64,000 nt of DNA from Capsicum annuum. Lineage: Eukaryota; Streptophyta; Magnoliopsida; Solanales; Solanaceae. The translations under genes and the position numbers were made by a program. Every line of letters starts with the position of its first letter. The first letter of the stretch is position 1. This document shows positions 47,661 through 58,359 of the stretch, piece by piece. The notes below the pieces were generated by a model. The model was given only the letters and a program-made list of their open reading frames with translations, was not told where the DNA came from and searched no databases. Location of the stretch: positions 93,123 to 157,122 of the forward strand of contig NW_025861612.1 in NCBI RefSeq assembly GCF_002878395.1, read 5' to 3'.

Positions 47661-47671
47661 TTTTTGTAGTG

Positions 47672-48170
47672 CTTTAAGAAAAAGAGCATAACGAATAGAT
47701 AAACTGTAGCCCATGTGAACAATTGCGGGGTTCACCAAGAATATGCCACTCGAATCCTCTAGCTAACAAGATCCTCATTGTCACCTGCGTTCTCTGTAAA
47801 AATAATAGCGAGGAGTGAGATGCCATCTCAGTGAGTAATAACACTTAACCATAACCATTTTAATGGGAACAAGTCATAAACATCATGCAATAAATGCTCT
47901 TTCAGAAAATGATAACAATAACAATATCATTTGTTTCGTGTAAATAAGATGAATTGTCCAATAATAAACTCAATAAGTATTGTATCATACCAAATAATAC
48001 ATATTTGGGAGGATTTCAAGAATGAATCATGTAATCGGTGTGGCATTCTACATCAAGAATATAATAGCCAATAACAGTGGACCCCTCGTAATGGGCATAA
48101 GCCCTTCTTAAATCCCACTAATTATTTTCTTGTTGGGCAAAAGGGCCCTGACCCCTTTTTTGTTTTATTT
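47672..48170. other. No gene seen; right flank of CACTA-2, LTR-like
   Basis: The text 'gagtgagatgccatctcagtg' and 'gggcataagcccttctt' looks like a reversed Gypsy LTR, suggesting CACTA-2 inserted into an older retroelement. No coding region. Confidence 0.4.
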
Positions 48171-49550
48171 TACACAATGTTTGGATGGTGGTTTTCCATG
48201 GTATAGTATTGTATGGTCATTAGTGGAACCATGTTTGTTAAAATGTATGGTATGGTATGGTATGATTTAATTTTATGATTTGGTAACCATGAAAACCTTC
48301 ACTTTATGTAATCGCCGATTTGGTGCTATCCCATGTTTGCTTCTTTTTTTTTTTTTCCAATTATGTCCTTATTTAATATTATGTAATTCTATTTTATGTT
48401 TTACCTTATACTATTTAACTCCACCTCCTCGCTCTCCCCCCAGCCCCCACCCAATGAGCCACCCCCTCCCCCTTCCCCCACCACCCACCCCCACCCCATC
48501 CAAAAAAATATTATTTAAATTTCTTTTTAAAAAAAATAAATTTTTTTTTCTTATCCCACCTCCTACCCTGACCCCGACTCCACCCCTTACCAAACATCCT
48601 ACCCCAATCTTTTTTTAAAAAAATTATCTTTTTAAAAAAAATTCAAAACTTTTTCTTGCGCCACTCATACCCCCCATACCCCATACCCCCACTTACCATC
48701 CCCTTTCTCGAATCAATTTTTTTTACTTTTCAAAAAGTTTTAAAAAAATTATACCCCACCACCACCTCCTACCATCCCCCTACCCCCAACCCAATGCACC
48801 TACCCACAAAAAAAATATTTTTTTTTAATTTACTTTTAAAAAATTCATTACTTTTTCTTAGCCCACCCCTACCCCTACCCTCGAACCCCCACTCTACTAC
48901 TCCACCCCTAAATATTCTTTTTAAAAAAAAGTTCATAATTTTTTTTACCCCGCCCCTTAGACTATTCGTTCTTATTATTTTGTGTTAAATATATAAAAAT
49001 ATTTTTAGAAAATAATTTTCTATTTGCACAACGAACACAAGAAAATAAGTAAGAAACTATTTGTTTTCCTAATTTTTTTTTTTGTATTTCATATCGAACA
49101 CACCCGTAGCATACACAAAAAATGAAATCAAACTTTGTACTTGTCGTTGGTGGTCACGTTTCAAAATACTAAAAGGAAATCAAATTTATTGCTATAAAGA
49201 AAAAAAAATGAACCCAATTTCATTTATTTTGATCTATTCTTGTATTACTTTTGTTAAAATTTACATGAATTTAATAACTTAATATATTTACATGACATAA
49301 TTTGTGACAGATTAACATAAATTTTTTTTATCAACAATTATTAATAAATTTAATATTTATAATAATTAAGGCATTTTAGTAAACTTATCAGTTACGATAC
49401 AGTACCATACCGTCAAATCAAACAATAAAACTATTATTAAACAGCAGTGAATGATACAGTCCATCCAAACATTATATTGTACCGTACTGTACAATATCAT
49501 ATCATACCGTACATTATGAAACCATGACAAACCACCTTCCAAACAAAGTG
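48171..49550. mobile_element. Non-autonomous inverted-repeat element (hAT-like) with C-rich core
   Basis: The left end CACAATGTTTGGATGGTGG and the right end reversed (CACTTTGTTTGGAAGGTGG) are near-identical inverted repeats. Inversions such as 'tatggtatggtatgatt' at left and 'catatcataccgtac' at right extend them over ~100 bp. The ~1.4-kb element encodes nothing recognisable. CA/TG ends suggest the hAT superfamily, but an 8-bp target duplication was not found. Confidence 0.6.
48415..48960. repeat. C-rich / A-T block tandem repeats inside the element
   Basis: Four to five imperfect ~110-130-bp units alternate a polypyrimidine CCCCACCC-rich half with a 'ttttaaaaaaatt' half. The plus strand is almost free of G, so the tract is strongly strand-asymmetric and could form unusual structures. 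Long frames here are compositional artefacts. Confidence 0.8.
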
Positions 49551-49852
49551 TTAGGCGCACATGGGCTTTGGCCCATTATTTTCTCTTTTTTAAAAAAAAA
49601 AATTATGTCATTTTAATATGGGATATTACACTTGACTGGCCATGAGAGATTAAATAGCCTATTTGACCAAATTTATTTTTCTCTAAAAATACTTATATTT
49701 TTCCGAAAATGTTTTTTTCTTCCTAAAAAGTGCTTATTTTTATCTCCTTTTCTTTTTTGGAGAAAAAATAATGGACATCTCATTCTCATTCAAAATCTCC
49801 TCTAATAAAATGTGGCAAATGAATGACACAACCATAAACAATTCCCAAAAAC
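49551..49852. other. 5' flank of SPH pseudogene 1 with MITE scrap
   Basis: 49650-49740 ('gagattaaatagcctatttg', 'accaaatttatttttctc') matches a longer element upstream of the second pseudogene (51030-51270). 49770-49853 is nearly identical to 51470-51549, showing that the 5' flank was duplicated with the gene. Confidence 0.6.
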
Positions 49853-49853
49853 A

Positions 49854-50276
49854 ATGGAAAAATCAAGGTCTCTCAACATTGTTCTTCTTTTCTCTTTTCT
49901 TTTATTTTTCTACAAAACATCTTTTGTTGTTAGTTTACCAACAGTTCACATAAAAAATGTTTTTGACAAGGTTCAACCTGCTCTTCAACTCAATTGTTAG
50001 GTTGCTACAGTTCATGTCCCAGCACAAGGGAATCAAACAATTGAATCAGAAGTAACCTATGATTTGGGAGTTACTACAAATGTTAAATACTTCTGTAAAT
50101 TATATTTTGCTGATTCTCTTGCATGTTTTGTGGGATTTGATCCAACGAGAGACCCTCCAAATGTGACAGATATTTATTGGTTACCTAAAAAGGATGGGCT
50201 TTTTTATTCATATGACAAGATTACTTACAACGATGGTCCTAAATGGGAAGTCAAATCATACTGTTTGTTTGAGTAA
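49854..50276 (+). pseudogene. S1/SPH-type secreted protein, copy 1 (nonsense mutation)
   Basis: Start at ATG 49854 is supported by a typical signal peptide (MEKSRSLNIVLLFS then hydrophobic, cleavage near VVS-LP around residue 28). The mature part begins PTVHIKNVF and has LQLNC, YFADSLACF, FDPTRDPPNVTDIYWL and DGLFYSYDK, ending KSYCLFE. This order (V-I-N...L--C...F-C-F-----RD-----W-----DG) fits the plant self-incompatibility protein S1 family (S-protein homologues), small secreted proteins best known for S1 of poppy. Codon 49, just after the Cys at 48, is TAG (49998-50000); the remaining 92 codons are open. Total 140 codons, usual for the family. The assignment is by pattern and not certain. 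Confidence 0.6.
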
Positions 50277-51029
50277 AAATAAGTTGTATCACGTCTTTTC
50301 TTTTTCTGGGTGTCTTATTAGTGTAAACGTACTAAAAGAATTGTTGGCGAGTTGGGAAGATGTAACTTATTTTAATTTTATTATTGTTCTATCTTTCTCG
50401 CTAATAAATGACAAATCTTTCTTCTATTATACGGATTAGATTTTCATTTTATTCAGAAAAAAGTCTTTTATTTTGTTTTTTTAATGAATAATGTATTTGT
50501 CATTTGATTCAAAAGTGTTCTATTAGATTGAAATATAATATCTAATCATTTACATCCCTCTTTGCATATGGATTTGCTAATTCATTTTCCCAAATAACGA
50601 GAATTTAAACTATATTGCAGGCTCGTGATTTTTTTAAATTTTACGCTAGTCTGAGATTTTTTTTCTAAAAAAAGGTATGCAATTGTCTCACTAAAATGAA
50701 AAAGGATAGCTCGAGAAATAAAATTCATCGCAGGAGAATCTATAAAGACTGCCACTCTAGCACAAGATAATATACTTATAGATGATGGATGACCAAGGCA
50801 AATATTTTATCAAAAGAATTTAACATATGTTAGATAAACCCATAATACAAATTTTGAGCTTATATATACAATATAATACATAATAGTTGAGTGACTTTTC
50901 TCTAAAAAATTAAAATACAAAATTGAGTGACTTTATAAAATAATTTCTATTAGTTGAATTACTTTTGTGTTGTAAAACAAAGTATAGTGACTTTCTAAAA
51001 TAAAATTTGTTACTTGAGTAACCATATGA

Positions 51030-51275
51030 GAGATTAAATAGCTTGTTTGGCCAAACTTATTTTTCTTCAAAAAGTATTTATTTTTTCTAAAAGGTGCTTA
51101 TTTTTAAAGAGTGGGATGTTTGACCAAGTTTTTGAGAGAAAATAAGTACATTAAGGGAGAAGAAGAAACTGTTTTTCATAATTAAAAAAATAACTTCTTC
51201 ATAAAAACACCTATTTGGAAAAAAACTCTTTTGAGAAAAATACACTTAAAAGCATTTTTATAAAACTTGATCAAA
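51030..51275. mobile_element. MITE with GTTTGGCCAAA-type end
   Basis: The left part 'agcttgtttggccaaactta' and the right part 'aaaacttgatcaaatgccaa' are imperfect inverted repeats, with a second inner pair ('gtgcttattttt' / 'aaaatacacttaaa'). About 240 bp. A scrap of the same sequence precedes copy 1 at 49650. Confidence 0.5.
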
Positions 51276-51549
51276 TGCCAATTGCTGCTCAAAAGTATTT
51301 TTTGAATTTATTGACAAACACAAACTATTTCTCATCAAAAACATTTTTTTAAAAAGTACTTTTAAAATAAACACTTTTAAAAAGTATTTGTGGATTGAAC
51401 TATTTAAGTCCATATTAAAAAAAATTATTGAAATATCTTCTTTTTTTTTTTTTTGAAACAAAATAATGGACATCTCATTCTCATTCAAAATCTTTGACTT
51501 ATAAAATGTGACAAATGAATAACACAAGCATAAACAATTCCAAAAAACA

Positions 51550-51971
51550 ATGGAAAAATCAAAGTCTCTCAACATTATTCTCCTTTTCTCTTTTCTTTTA
51601 TTTTTCTACAAAACTTCTTTTGTTGTTAGTTTACCAACAATTCACATAAAAATGTGTTTGAAAAGGCTCAACCTGCTCTTCAACTCAATTGTAAAGGTGG
51701 TACGATAGAAGTACCAACACAAGGGAATCAAACAATTGAATCACAAGTAACCTATGATTTTGGAGTTACTACAAATATTAGATACTTGTATAGATTATAT
51801 TTTGGTCGTTTTCTTGCATGTTTTGAGGCATTTGATCCAATGAGAGACCTTTCAAACGTGACGGATATTTATTGGTTACCTAAAAATGATGGGTTCTTTT
51901 ATTCATATGACAAGATTACTTACGACGATGGTCAGAAATGGAAAGTCAAATCAGACTGTGTGTTTTATTAA
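51550..51971 (+). pseudogene. S1/SPH-type secreted protein, copy 2 (1-bp deletion)
   Basis: ATG 51550 starts the same signal peptide as copy 1 (MEKSKSLNIILLFS). After the HIK codons an A run has five A where copy 1 has six, so the frame shifts by one base at about 51650. In the shifted frame the rest is fully open to 51971: LQLNCKGG, YDFGVTTNIRYL, FDPMRDLSNVTDIYW, DGFFYSYDK, KSDCVFY. Position 49 is Lys here, where copy 1 has its stop. The two copies thus carry different single lesions. Both have about 140 codons. Confidence 0.6.
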
Positions 51972-52228
51972 AAATAAGTTGTATCGCTTCTTTTCTTTTT
52001 ATAAGTGTCTTATTATTTAGTGTAAACATATTAGAAAGATTTTAGGCTAGTTAGGAAGATGTAACTTATTTTAATCTATTATTCTATCTTTCTAGCTAAT
52101 AAATGGTAAATCTTTCTTCTATCATATTAATTAAATTTTCATTTTATTCAGATTAAGCCTTTTGACTTTTTTTTATTAGTAATGAACTTGTCATTTGATT
52201 CAAGAGTGTTCTATTAGATAGAAATAGG

Positions 52229-52371
52229 TCCACAAAGAGACCCTCCATACGCAACAAATGTTTATTGGCTACCTAAAACATGATCGACTCTTTTATTCAT
52301 ATGACAAGATTACTTATAGCGAGGGGCCCAAATGGACAACTAAACCAGATTGTACGTTTCATAAAAAATAA
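52229..52371 (+). pseudogene. SPH C-terminal fragment 3
   Basis: Begins with 'agagaccctccatacgcaac' and covers the RDPP...TNVYWL, SYDKITY and final Cys regions only. There is a one-base insertion near 'ctaaaacatg'. 3' flanking text as in copies 1 and 2 follows, so the fragment came by tandem duplication of the C-terminal half plus 3' flank. Confidence 0.65.
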
Positions 52372-52598
52372 CTTGAAGTGTCTTAATCATTGTATGTGCA
52401 TTAGAAGACTTTTTTACAAGTAGGGAAGATGTATTTTTTTTTAATATGTATTGCTTAATGTATCTTTCTGACTAATGAATGAAAATTTATTTTTCTATTA
52501 CATGAATTCAATTACCAATTTATTCGGAAAAAACTCTTTAATTCTTTTCTTAACATTGCCTTTGTTATTTGATCCAATAGTGTTCTATTAGATATGAA

Positions 52599-52737
52599 CA
52601 GATCCATAAAGAGACCCTCCAAACACGACAATTGCTTATTGACTACCTAAAAATGGTGGGTTCTTTTATTCATATGACAAGATAACTTGCGATGAGGATC
52701 CTAAATGGGCAACCATACTAGATTGTACGTTTTAAAA
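52599..52737 (+). pseudogene. SPH C-terminal fragment 4
   Basis: The text 'aagagaccctccaaacacga', 'ttattcatatgacaagataa' and 'aaatgggcaaccata' is the same C-terminal region. In-frame stops are present (ttattgactacc). Its 3' flank is interrupted by the MITE at 52817-53720. Confidence 0.65.
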
Positions 52738-52813
52738 AAAAAAAATGTTGTATCACATTTCCTTTTTTCGTGAGTGTCTTAATCACTATAAGCGCATTAG
52801 GATTTTTGATCAG

Positions 52814-52816
52814 TAA
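52814..52816. repeat. Left TAA target duplication of the MITE
   Basis: TAA directly precedes GGGATCGTTTGG and is repeated at 53721-53723, the 3-bp duplication typical of PIF/Harbinger elements. Confidence 0.75.
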
Positions 52817-53720
52817 GGGATCGTTTGGTAGAGTGTATAAGTTAATACTGAATAGGTTGGATTAGTAATGCTGGGATTAGTAATATTGGGATTATTTTTT
52901 ATGCATTGTTTGGTTTGATGTATTGAAAACAATAAGTATTGTTATATTTTAAAAAGAGTATTGTTTGTTTACAAAAATACCTTTGACATAATATAACTTT
53001 GTGTATTTTCTTTGCAAAACTTTATTATTCTTTTTTTTTTTTAGAAAAGTAAAAATATAATTAATTATTTACTTTGGAATTTTAAGATTCAATCATCCAC
53101 TTACAATTTTTTTTTTGGTTATCTTTTCTTTATTTGTTCATCATTTTTTTGTTATTTCCACTTTGTGATGTTCTTACGTTGGAGGGAGATACGTGTAACT
53201 TTTGAATGAGACATAGAATTATTATTAAAATAAATTTGTATTTCGTAAAGTGTTAAAGTTAAGTAGAAAAATTATTTTTATTTATGAATATCCTATTTAT
53301 AAAATTAAAGCTTGTATGCAATCATGCAATTTATTTTCGAAGATTTTGACCATTAAGTATTTTTTAAGTTAATAGAGTAGTTTTGTTTATGACTAAAATT
53401 ATTTGAAGGAATATTATTATCTTGATAAATTGAAAAGAAATAACTCACATTGAATAAATTGAAAAGATTTAGAAAAAAAATTAAAGAAATTGGAGGGCAT
53501 TTTTATCTTGACACATATTTATCCATGGATTGTAATCCATGGATTACTAATCCCACCAAATTGGGTGTATTAGCTATACACCCTATAATACCATGTATGA
53601 CGTATAATTAATCCATCTATTAATTATACATAGCTTTAAAATTGCTACCAAACAATATATTAAGTAATCCCACCAATTAATCCATAGATTATGAAAAAAA
53701 TCCACCCTACAAAACGGTCC
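52817..53720. mobile_element. Tourist-type (PIF/Harbinger) MITE, 904 bp
   Basis: The left end GGGATCGTTTGGTAGAGTG and the reversed right end GGACCGTTTTGTAGGGTG are imperfect inverted repeats flanked by TAA on both sides. Inner inverted blocks (ggattagtaatgctgggatt on the left, aatcccaccaaatt on the right) extend the arms. No transposase is present. It interrupts the 3' flank of SPH fragment 4, so it arrived after the tandem duplications. Confidence 0.8.
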
Positions 53721-53894
53721 TAAGGGAGTTGTATTATATTTTAATGTATTATACAATGTATCATTTTGACTAATGAATGAAAATTTTTTCCTCTATTACA
53801 TGAGTTCAATTTTCATTTTATTCAGGAAAAGCCTTTTAAAATTCTTCTTAATATTGTCTTTGACATTTGGTCCAACAGTCTTCTATATATTAGA

Positions 53895-54012
53895 TAGGAA
53901 CAGATTCAAAAGGAGACCCCCAAACGCAACAATTATTTATTGGTTACTTAAAAATAATGAGCTCTTTTATTCGTATGACAAGATTGTTCATATCTCGTCT
54001 TTTTCTTTTTAG
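53895..54012 (+). pseudogene. SPH C-terminal fragment 5
   Basis: 'aaaaggagacccccaaacgc' and 'tcttttattcgtatgacaag' again give the RRPPNATIIYWL and FYSYDK blocks. It is then cut by text resembling the 3' flank ('tctcgtctttttctttttag'), so the last ~20 codons are lost. Confidence 0.6.
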
Positions 54013-54194
54013 CTTCTTATTCACTTTTAGCATACTGAAAGAATTGTTGGTGAGTTGGGATGATGTCTGATATTTTAATGTATTGACTTATCTTTCCGGT
54101 TAAGAAATAAGTATTCTTCCCTTGAATCTAAATTTTCATTCCATCCGAAAAAAGCTGCAATAGTTTTTTTTTCTTTCTCAAAAATATCTTTTTC

Positions 54195-54240
54195 AAAGAG
54201 ACCCTCCAAATGGCACAAATATTTATTGACTACCTAAAAA
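54195..54240 (+). pseudogene. SPH fragment 6, vestige
   Basis: Only 'agagaccctccaaatggcac' and 'tattgactacctaaaaa' remain. A 'ttattcatatgacaagatta' phrase near 54488-54507 is probably the displaced rest. Confidence 0.5.
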
Positions 54241-54509
54241 TAGCCCAAAAAATGATGGTTTTTTTAATGTATAAATAACATAAATATCAACCCTTTTGAG
54301 ATTAATTCCACCTTTTTTCACCTTTTTAATTACTTTACTCTCTCTCCCTATTAATATACATAACATAGCCGACATATACATAGCATTCTGTGTATATGTT
54401 GGGATTTTTGTAATATGTTTAGGGAGTTGAGACTTTTTGTAATATTAAAAACATAAGTTGTGTATTTTTGTAATTTTTATTTTTTTTTATTCATATGACA
54501 AGATTACAG

Positions 54510-55596
54510 TCCTCGTCTTTAAAGTTGACATTTGAAATTGAGTTAGATCTAAAGTTCATTTAATAAAATTGATCCAAATAAGAATATCCAAATTCCGCAA
54601 TTATAAGAAAGTTGCAAAGTAATCCATATATTTGTTTAGCACAATTTCAGAACCATTAAGCCATCCCAAATAAAAACTATAGTAATGTACTTCAATAATC
54701 TTGATCATTAAACACCTCAAACGATTTTTCTTTTGATTCCCACCAAAAATGAAAAAAACACAGTTGTGTGCCAAACATTGTTACAAAATATCCAATGGAA
54801 TACACTACAAACAATAAAGACATTTAACAACAATAATAAAGACATTTAACGGCAATAAATATGCACTTTAGCAAAGACTGCTAAAGCTTTCACTGGCATT
54901 AGTTAATTTTATTGGATTCAATATTGCTATAAGCTTTAGGTTTAGGGACATTGACAAATAGTGCTAAAATGTAACTATCGCTGATAAATCTCTCTAAAAG
55001 CAATAATTTAGCAGCAATGGAGTTATTTGTACTGAAACTTTGATTAATTTAAATTTACATTGCATAATACCAATTTCAGAAGTATTCCACCACAACCTAT
55101 AAAAATAAATCTGCTGCTCACCAATCATGATATTTTGTGTAAAGATTAATTCTACCAACATTATCATTGAAATAACACCATCAGCCTGCTTCATGAATGC
55201 AAAAATAAATGTAAATCGTTATATACATTGCATACTTGACTATTATTTTTTTCCCACCAAAAGTGATAAAAGAATAATGTAGTCGCACAAAATTCCCAAT
55301 TAAAATCTGTTCCCACATTAGAAAATTTATATTCTAAAGTAGGGGTATTAAACGGATGGATTAGACTGAATTTGAACAAATAAAAATTGTTGAGTTAATA
55401 GATGAGTTGAGCTAGAATCAACCTTAAAAGTTACTTGGGACAAGACGAGCTAAAATCAGTTGGGTGATGATGAACCGCCCAAATTGGCCAAATTTTTTCA
55501 AATGGTCCACCTTTTCCTGCTACCCCATCCCTTACCCAAATCCATCCTTCCAATATCATCCATCAAGACCCAAGCCTTCGGATCAACTTACAATCT
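54510..55596. other. No gene seen; AT-rich spacer
   Basis: Short open frames on the minus strand (54994-55379) match nothing I know. 'ttaacaacaataataaagac' is locally duplicated near 54820. Near 55385-55600 there is low-complexity text common next to plant genes but not identifiable. Confidence 0.4.
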
Positions 55597-55601
55597 CGAC
55601 C

Positions 55602-56024
55602 TGTTAGGGTTTTTGTCCTGATTTTCTTAGTATATTTAAGTTTTATTTTTTCTTAGAAGGAAAATAAAAGTTACCATAATTACTTTTATTTTTCTTGAAA
55701 GAAAAAAATATAATTGTTTTCAATATTTGGCTAACCTCTTCTTGGAGGAAAGGTTTTGGAAAACTATAAATAAAAAATCTCCTTCTCATACCATAACACA
55801 ATAATATCCACAATGTGGTCGTTTAAGAGTTTTGTTTAGGGGGAGATTTTCTCTCTTATTAGTTTTAGGTTTTTTTAATATTAGGTTTATATGTAGGCCA
55901 ATTGGCCAAATCATATAATAATATTATGTTTTTAGTATTGTTTTCTTTGTCATCTGAATTATCACCACGATAGTTTGCAAACTTTAAGCTTCCGCATGAC
56001 GCCCTCTCGATTTCGAACCCAACA
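55602..56024 (+). repeat. 5' LTR of the TRIM-like element
   Basis: 423 bp; TGTTAGGG...CCCAACA ends. Contains 'aaactataaataaaaaatct', a TATA-like box, about 165 bp from the start, which is where the U3 promoter would be. Confidence 0.85.
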
Positions 56025-56026
56025 AG

Positions 56027-56038
56027 TGGTATCAAAGC
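56027..56038 (+). other. Primer-binding site (tRNA-iMet)
   Basis: TGGTATCAAAGC, two bases after the LTR, matches the TGGTATCAGAGC initiator-Met primer site with one mismatch. Confidence 0.85.
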
Positions 56039-56368
56039 TTATGGTTCAATGGTCCAATAGTGTGGTGAGACGAGATTAAATAGGTTCAAAGCGGTTTCAA
56101 AATCAAGCTGCAACAATTTGGATGATAATGAAGATTTTTGTTGAACTACATGTGGAGAACAAGTTTCAACCATATTTTCAACACTCCTGCTGCTGCATCT
56201 TTAAAAATAAAAATAAAAATAAAATAATACTTTTAAACCAATTTTTAACCATGATATTTTAAACTTTATTTTTAACCATGGCCAGCAGCAGTTATGAAGA
56301 TTATATCAAGAACGAAGTTCGTGCACGTGATATGAAGAGAAGACAGATCAAGTGAAGAAAATCAAGCC

Positions 56369-56382
56369 AAAGAGGGGAGATT
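56369..56382 (+). other. Polypurine tract of the TRIM-like element
   Basis: AAAGAGGGGAGATT directly precedes the second LTR. Confidence 0.8.
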
Positions 56383-56808
56383 TGTTAGGGTTTTTACCCT
56401 GATTTTCTTAGTATATTTAAGTTTTATTTTTTTGTAGAAGGAAAATAAAAGTTACCATAATTACTTTTACTTTTTCTGAAAGAAAAAAATATAATTCTTT
56501 TTCATATTTGGCTAACCTCTTTCTTAGAGGAAAGGTTTTGGAGAACTATAAATAAAAGACCTCCCTTCTCATACCATAACACAATAATATCCACAATGTA
56601 GTCGTTTAAGAGTTTTGTTAAGGGAGAGATTTTCTCTCTTATTAGTTTTATGTTTTTTTAATATTAGGTTTTATATGTAGGCCAATTGGCAAAATCATAT
56701 AATAATATTATGTTTTTAGTATTGTTTTCTTTGTCGTCTGAATTATCACCATGATAGTTTGCAAACTTTAAGCTTCTGCATGACGCTCTCTCGATTTCGA
56801 ACACAACA
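56383..56808 (+). repeat. 3' LTR of the TRIM-like element
   Basis: 426 bp, aligned end to end with the 5' LTR with scattered substitutions and a few one-base indels (for example 'tttttgtcctg' against 'tttttaccctg'). The differences imply an old insertion. Confidence 0.85.
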
Positions 56809-56849
56809 CGATCCTCATTCGCTCCAACCCTGGATCGAGCCAACACTTG

Positions 56850-57310
56850 ACCTCGATTCTACCCTGATTGGAAACCTGGGATGTGAGTCTTGACCCTCGA
56901 TGCAACACTCAAGATGCTAGGCTCAAGATTCAAGACCCGAAACATGATTCTAACTCGAGACTCGACTTATGACCTAAAAGACGAGCCCCACGCCTTGACA
57001 TATTTTGAGTTTGACCCTAACTCGAGAATTAAAATCTAATCCCAAATAGAGATGGGGAACCAAAAAACCCAAGCCCAACCCTGACTTTGAGCAGAACCCT
57101 AGATCCTACTTTGATTCGGAATCCGAGATCTGATCCTAACTCAGGATCAAAAGACTTGATCCCGATTGGAGTTTGTACTTTGACTAAAAAATTGAGATCT
57201 GACCTTGACTTGGGACCCAACACCCTACCTTAGCTAGAATCAAACTTTGACCTAAAACCCTATGACTTGACCTAGTACCCAAGACCCGACCTCGACTTGG
57301 GGCTAGAATT
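56850..57310. repeat. Degenerate 'gacccgactcgagacc' minisatellite
   Basis: Variants of 'ctcgacttgggacccaagac' and 'cctgactcgggatc' repeat with no fixed spacing over ~450 bp. GC is higher than in the surroundings. Short frames here are repeat readings. The array starts close to the right end of the TRIM element. Confidence 0.65.
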
Positions 57311-58351
57311 GTAGGACCTGAATCTTCATCCATAGAATAAATCAAAGTAATTCAAACAATAAATCCAAATTAAAAAAAATGGGCTAGCACCGAGTTAATA
57401 TTGGGTAAATTTAACAATGTAAATCTCAATTGTTTAGTACCTAATTACACCTTGTTTCAATTGTTTTTATATTTACATAAAATATCAGTTTTTCATTATC
57501 GCTATACATAACTAAGGCTTGCGATACATCACCATCTAATACATAAGTACCAATACATGTTTATGCATTAATATCACAGAGATACATTCAGATACATAAG
57601 TATTATGTATCTTTAGCAGAAAAAACATTTTGATACCTAATTTTTGTCAGATTTTCATACAAACATCTTTCTTATGTATATATAACTTAATACTCAGTAT
57701 GTACATAGCTTTTGTACATTTGACGGAGGGTCGTGTGATCTATCTTCTAGTTCTTTTCAATAAGATATATTATTATTATTATTATTATGTATCTTCGAAC
57801 TCCCTTAACAAATATATACATCATTCTTATATATCTCCATTAACATCATCATCTTCAACCTTCATTGATGAATCTCCAAACTTCCTCCATACTCTACCCC
57901 CAACTCCCTCCATCTCTATCTCATGCTACCATTGCTAGTAAACCCTCACCAACGAGCCATCAAATAGATCTACCTTAATTGGAAAAAGCTCTTTGAATTT
58001 TGATCGAATTTTATTAATTTGAGGCCTAGGTTTAGAGAATCTTCCCACAATCGTGAATCTACATTAATTAGCCATTACAGTAATAATCTTTAGATTTGAA
58101 AATCACAGCTGGGATTCCATTTTAGGTTATTTGCTTTGCTACCACTGATTCTTTTGGGTGATGAATAGTGGCCAACTTGGCCAAATCAGCAGGAAACAAG
58201 TAAAGTTTAGGGAATAAGCATGCTCTAGCATGGATCTCTTGTACAATCATTTGCATCAAAATTGTGACAGGTTTAGTCTAATTCTAAAAGATTCTTGCAT
58301 TCTTTTTTATCCATACATGGTACATGGTAACAGCCAGGGCCATGCTGTAAA
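57311..58351. other. No gene seen
   Basis: AT-rich sequence with a (TTA)n run at 57770-57787 and several 'atacataagta' words near 57530-57610. No coding region was identified. Confidence 0.45.
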
Positions 58352-58359
58352 GGTCAGCA

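Larger units (their letters stand above)
36659..47671 (+). mobile_element. CACTA-2: En/Spm-type DNA transposon, 11.0 kb, two genes
   Basis: The left end CACTACAAAAAAACTGTG and right end (reversed CACTACAAAAAAAATAGC) are the widespread plant CACTA terminus. Flanks are TTT and CTT, a 3-bp duplication with one mismatch. Subterminal regions carry many 'tagcgacgaa'/'attagtgac' motifs in both orientations. The interior has, on the plus strand, a TNP2-type transposase with DUF4218 and DUF4216 parts and a Transposase_24 gene, the normal two-gene layout of autonomous elements. Both genes have nonsense or frame changes, so this copy is not autonomous, but it is far better preserved than CACTA-1. Confidence 0.9.
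55602..56808 (+). mobile_element. TRIM-like miniature LTR retrotransposon, complete, 1207 bp
   Basis: Two direct LTRs (55602-56024 and 56383-56808) both start TGTTAGGGTTTTT and end ACA. A primer site (56027) and a polypurine tract (56369) lie where expected, and 5-bp flanks CGACC/CGATC form a target duplication with one mismatch. The internal region is only 358 bp and has no gag or pol, only a 25-codon frame starting ATG 56278. It must depend on enzymes of another element. Size fits terminal-repeat retrotransposons in miniature, though LTRs of 423 bp are long for the class. Confidence 0.85.

Noticed and set aside
48280..48988. 110-residue proline-rich frames (PPPRSPPSPHP)
   Set aside because: Produced by the C-rich tandem core of a non-coding inverted-repeat element; no start context or domain.
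54770..55000. Possible further transposon with 'tttagcaaagactgctaaag' dyad
   Set aside because: A short dyad resembling transposon subterminal text, but no terminal repeats or target duplication could be found.
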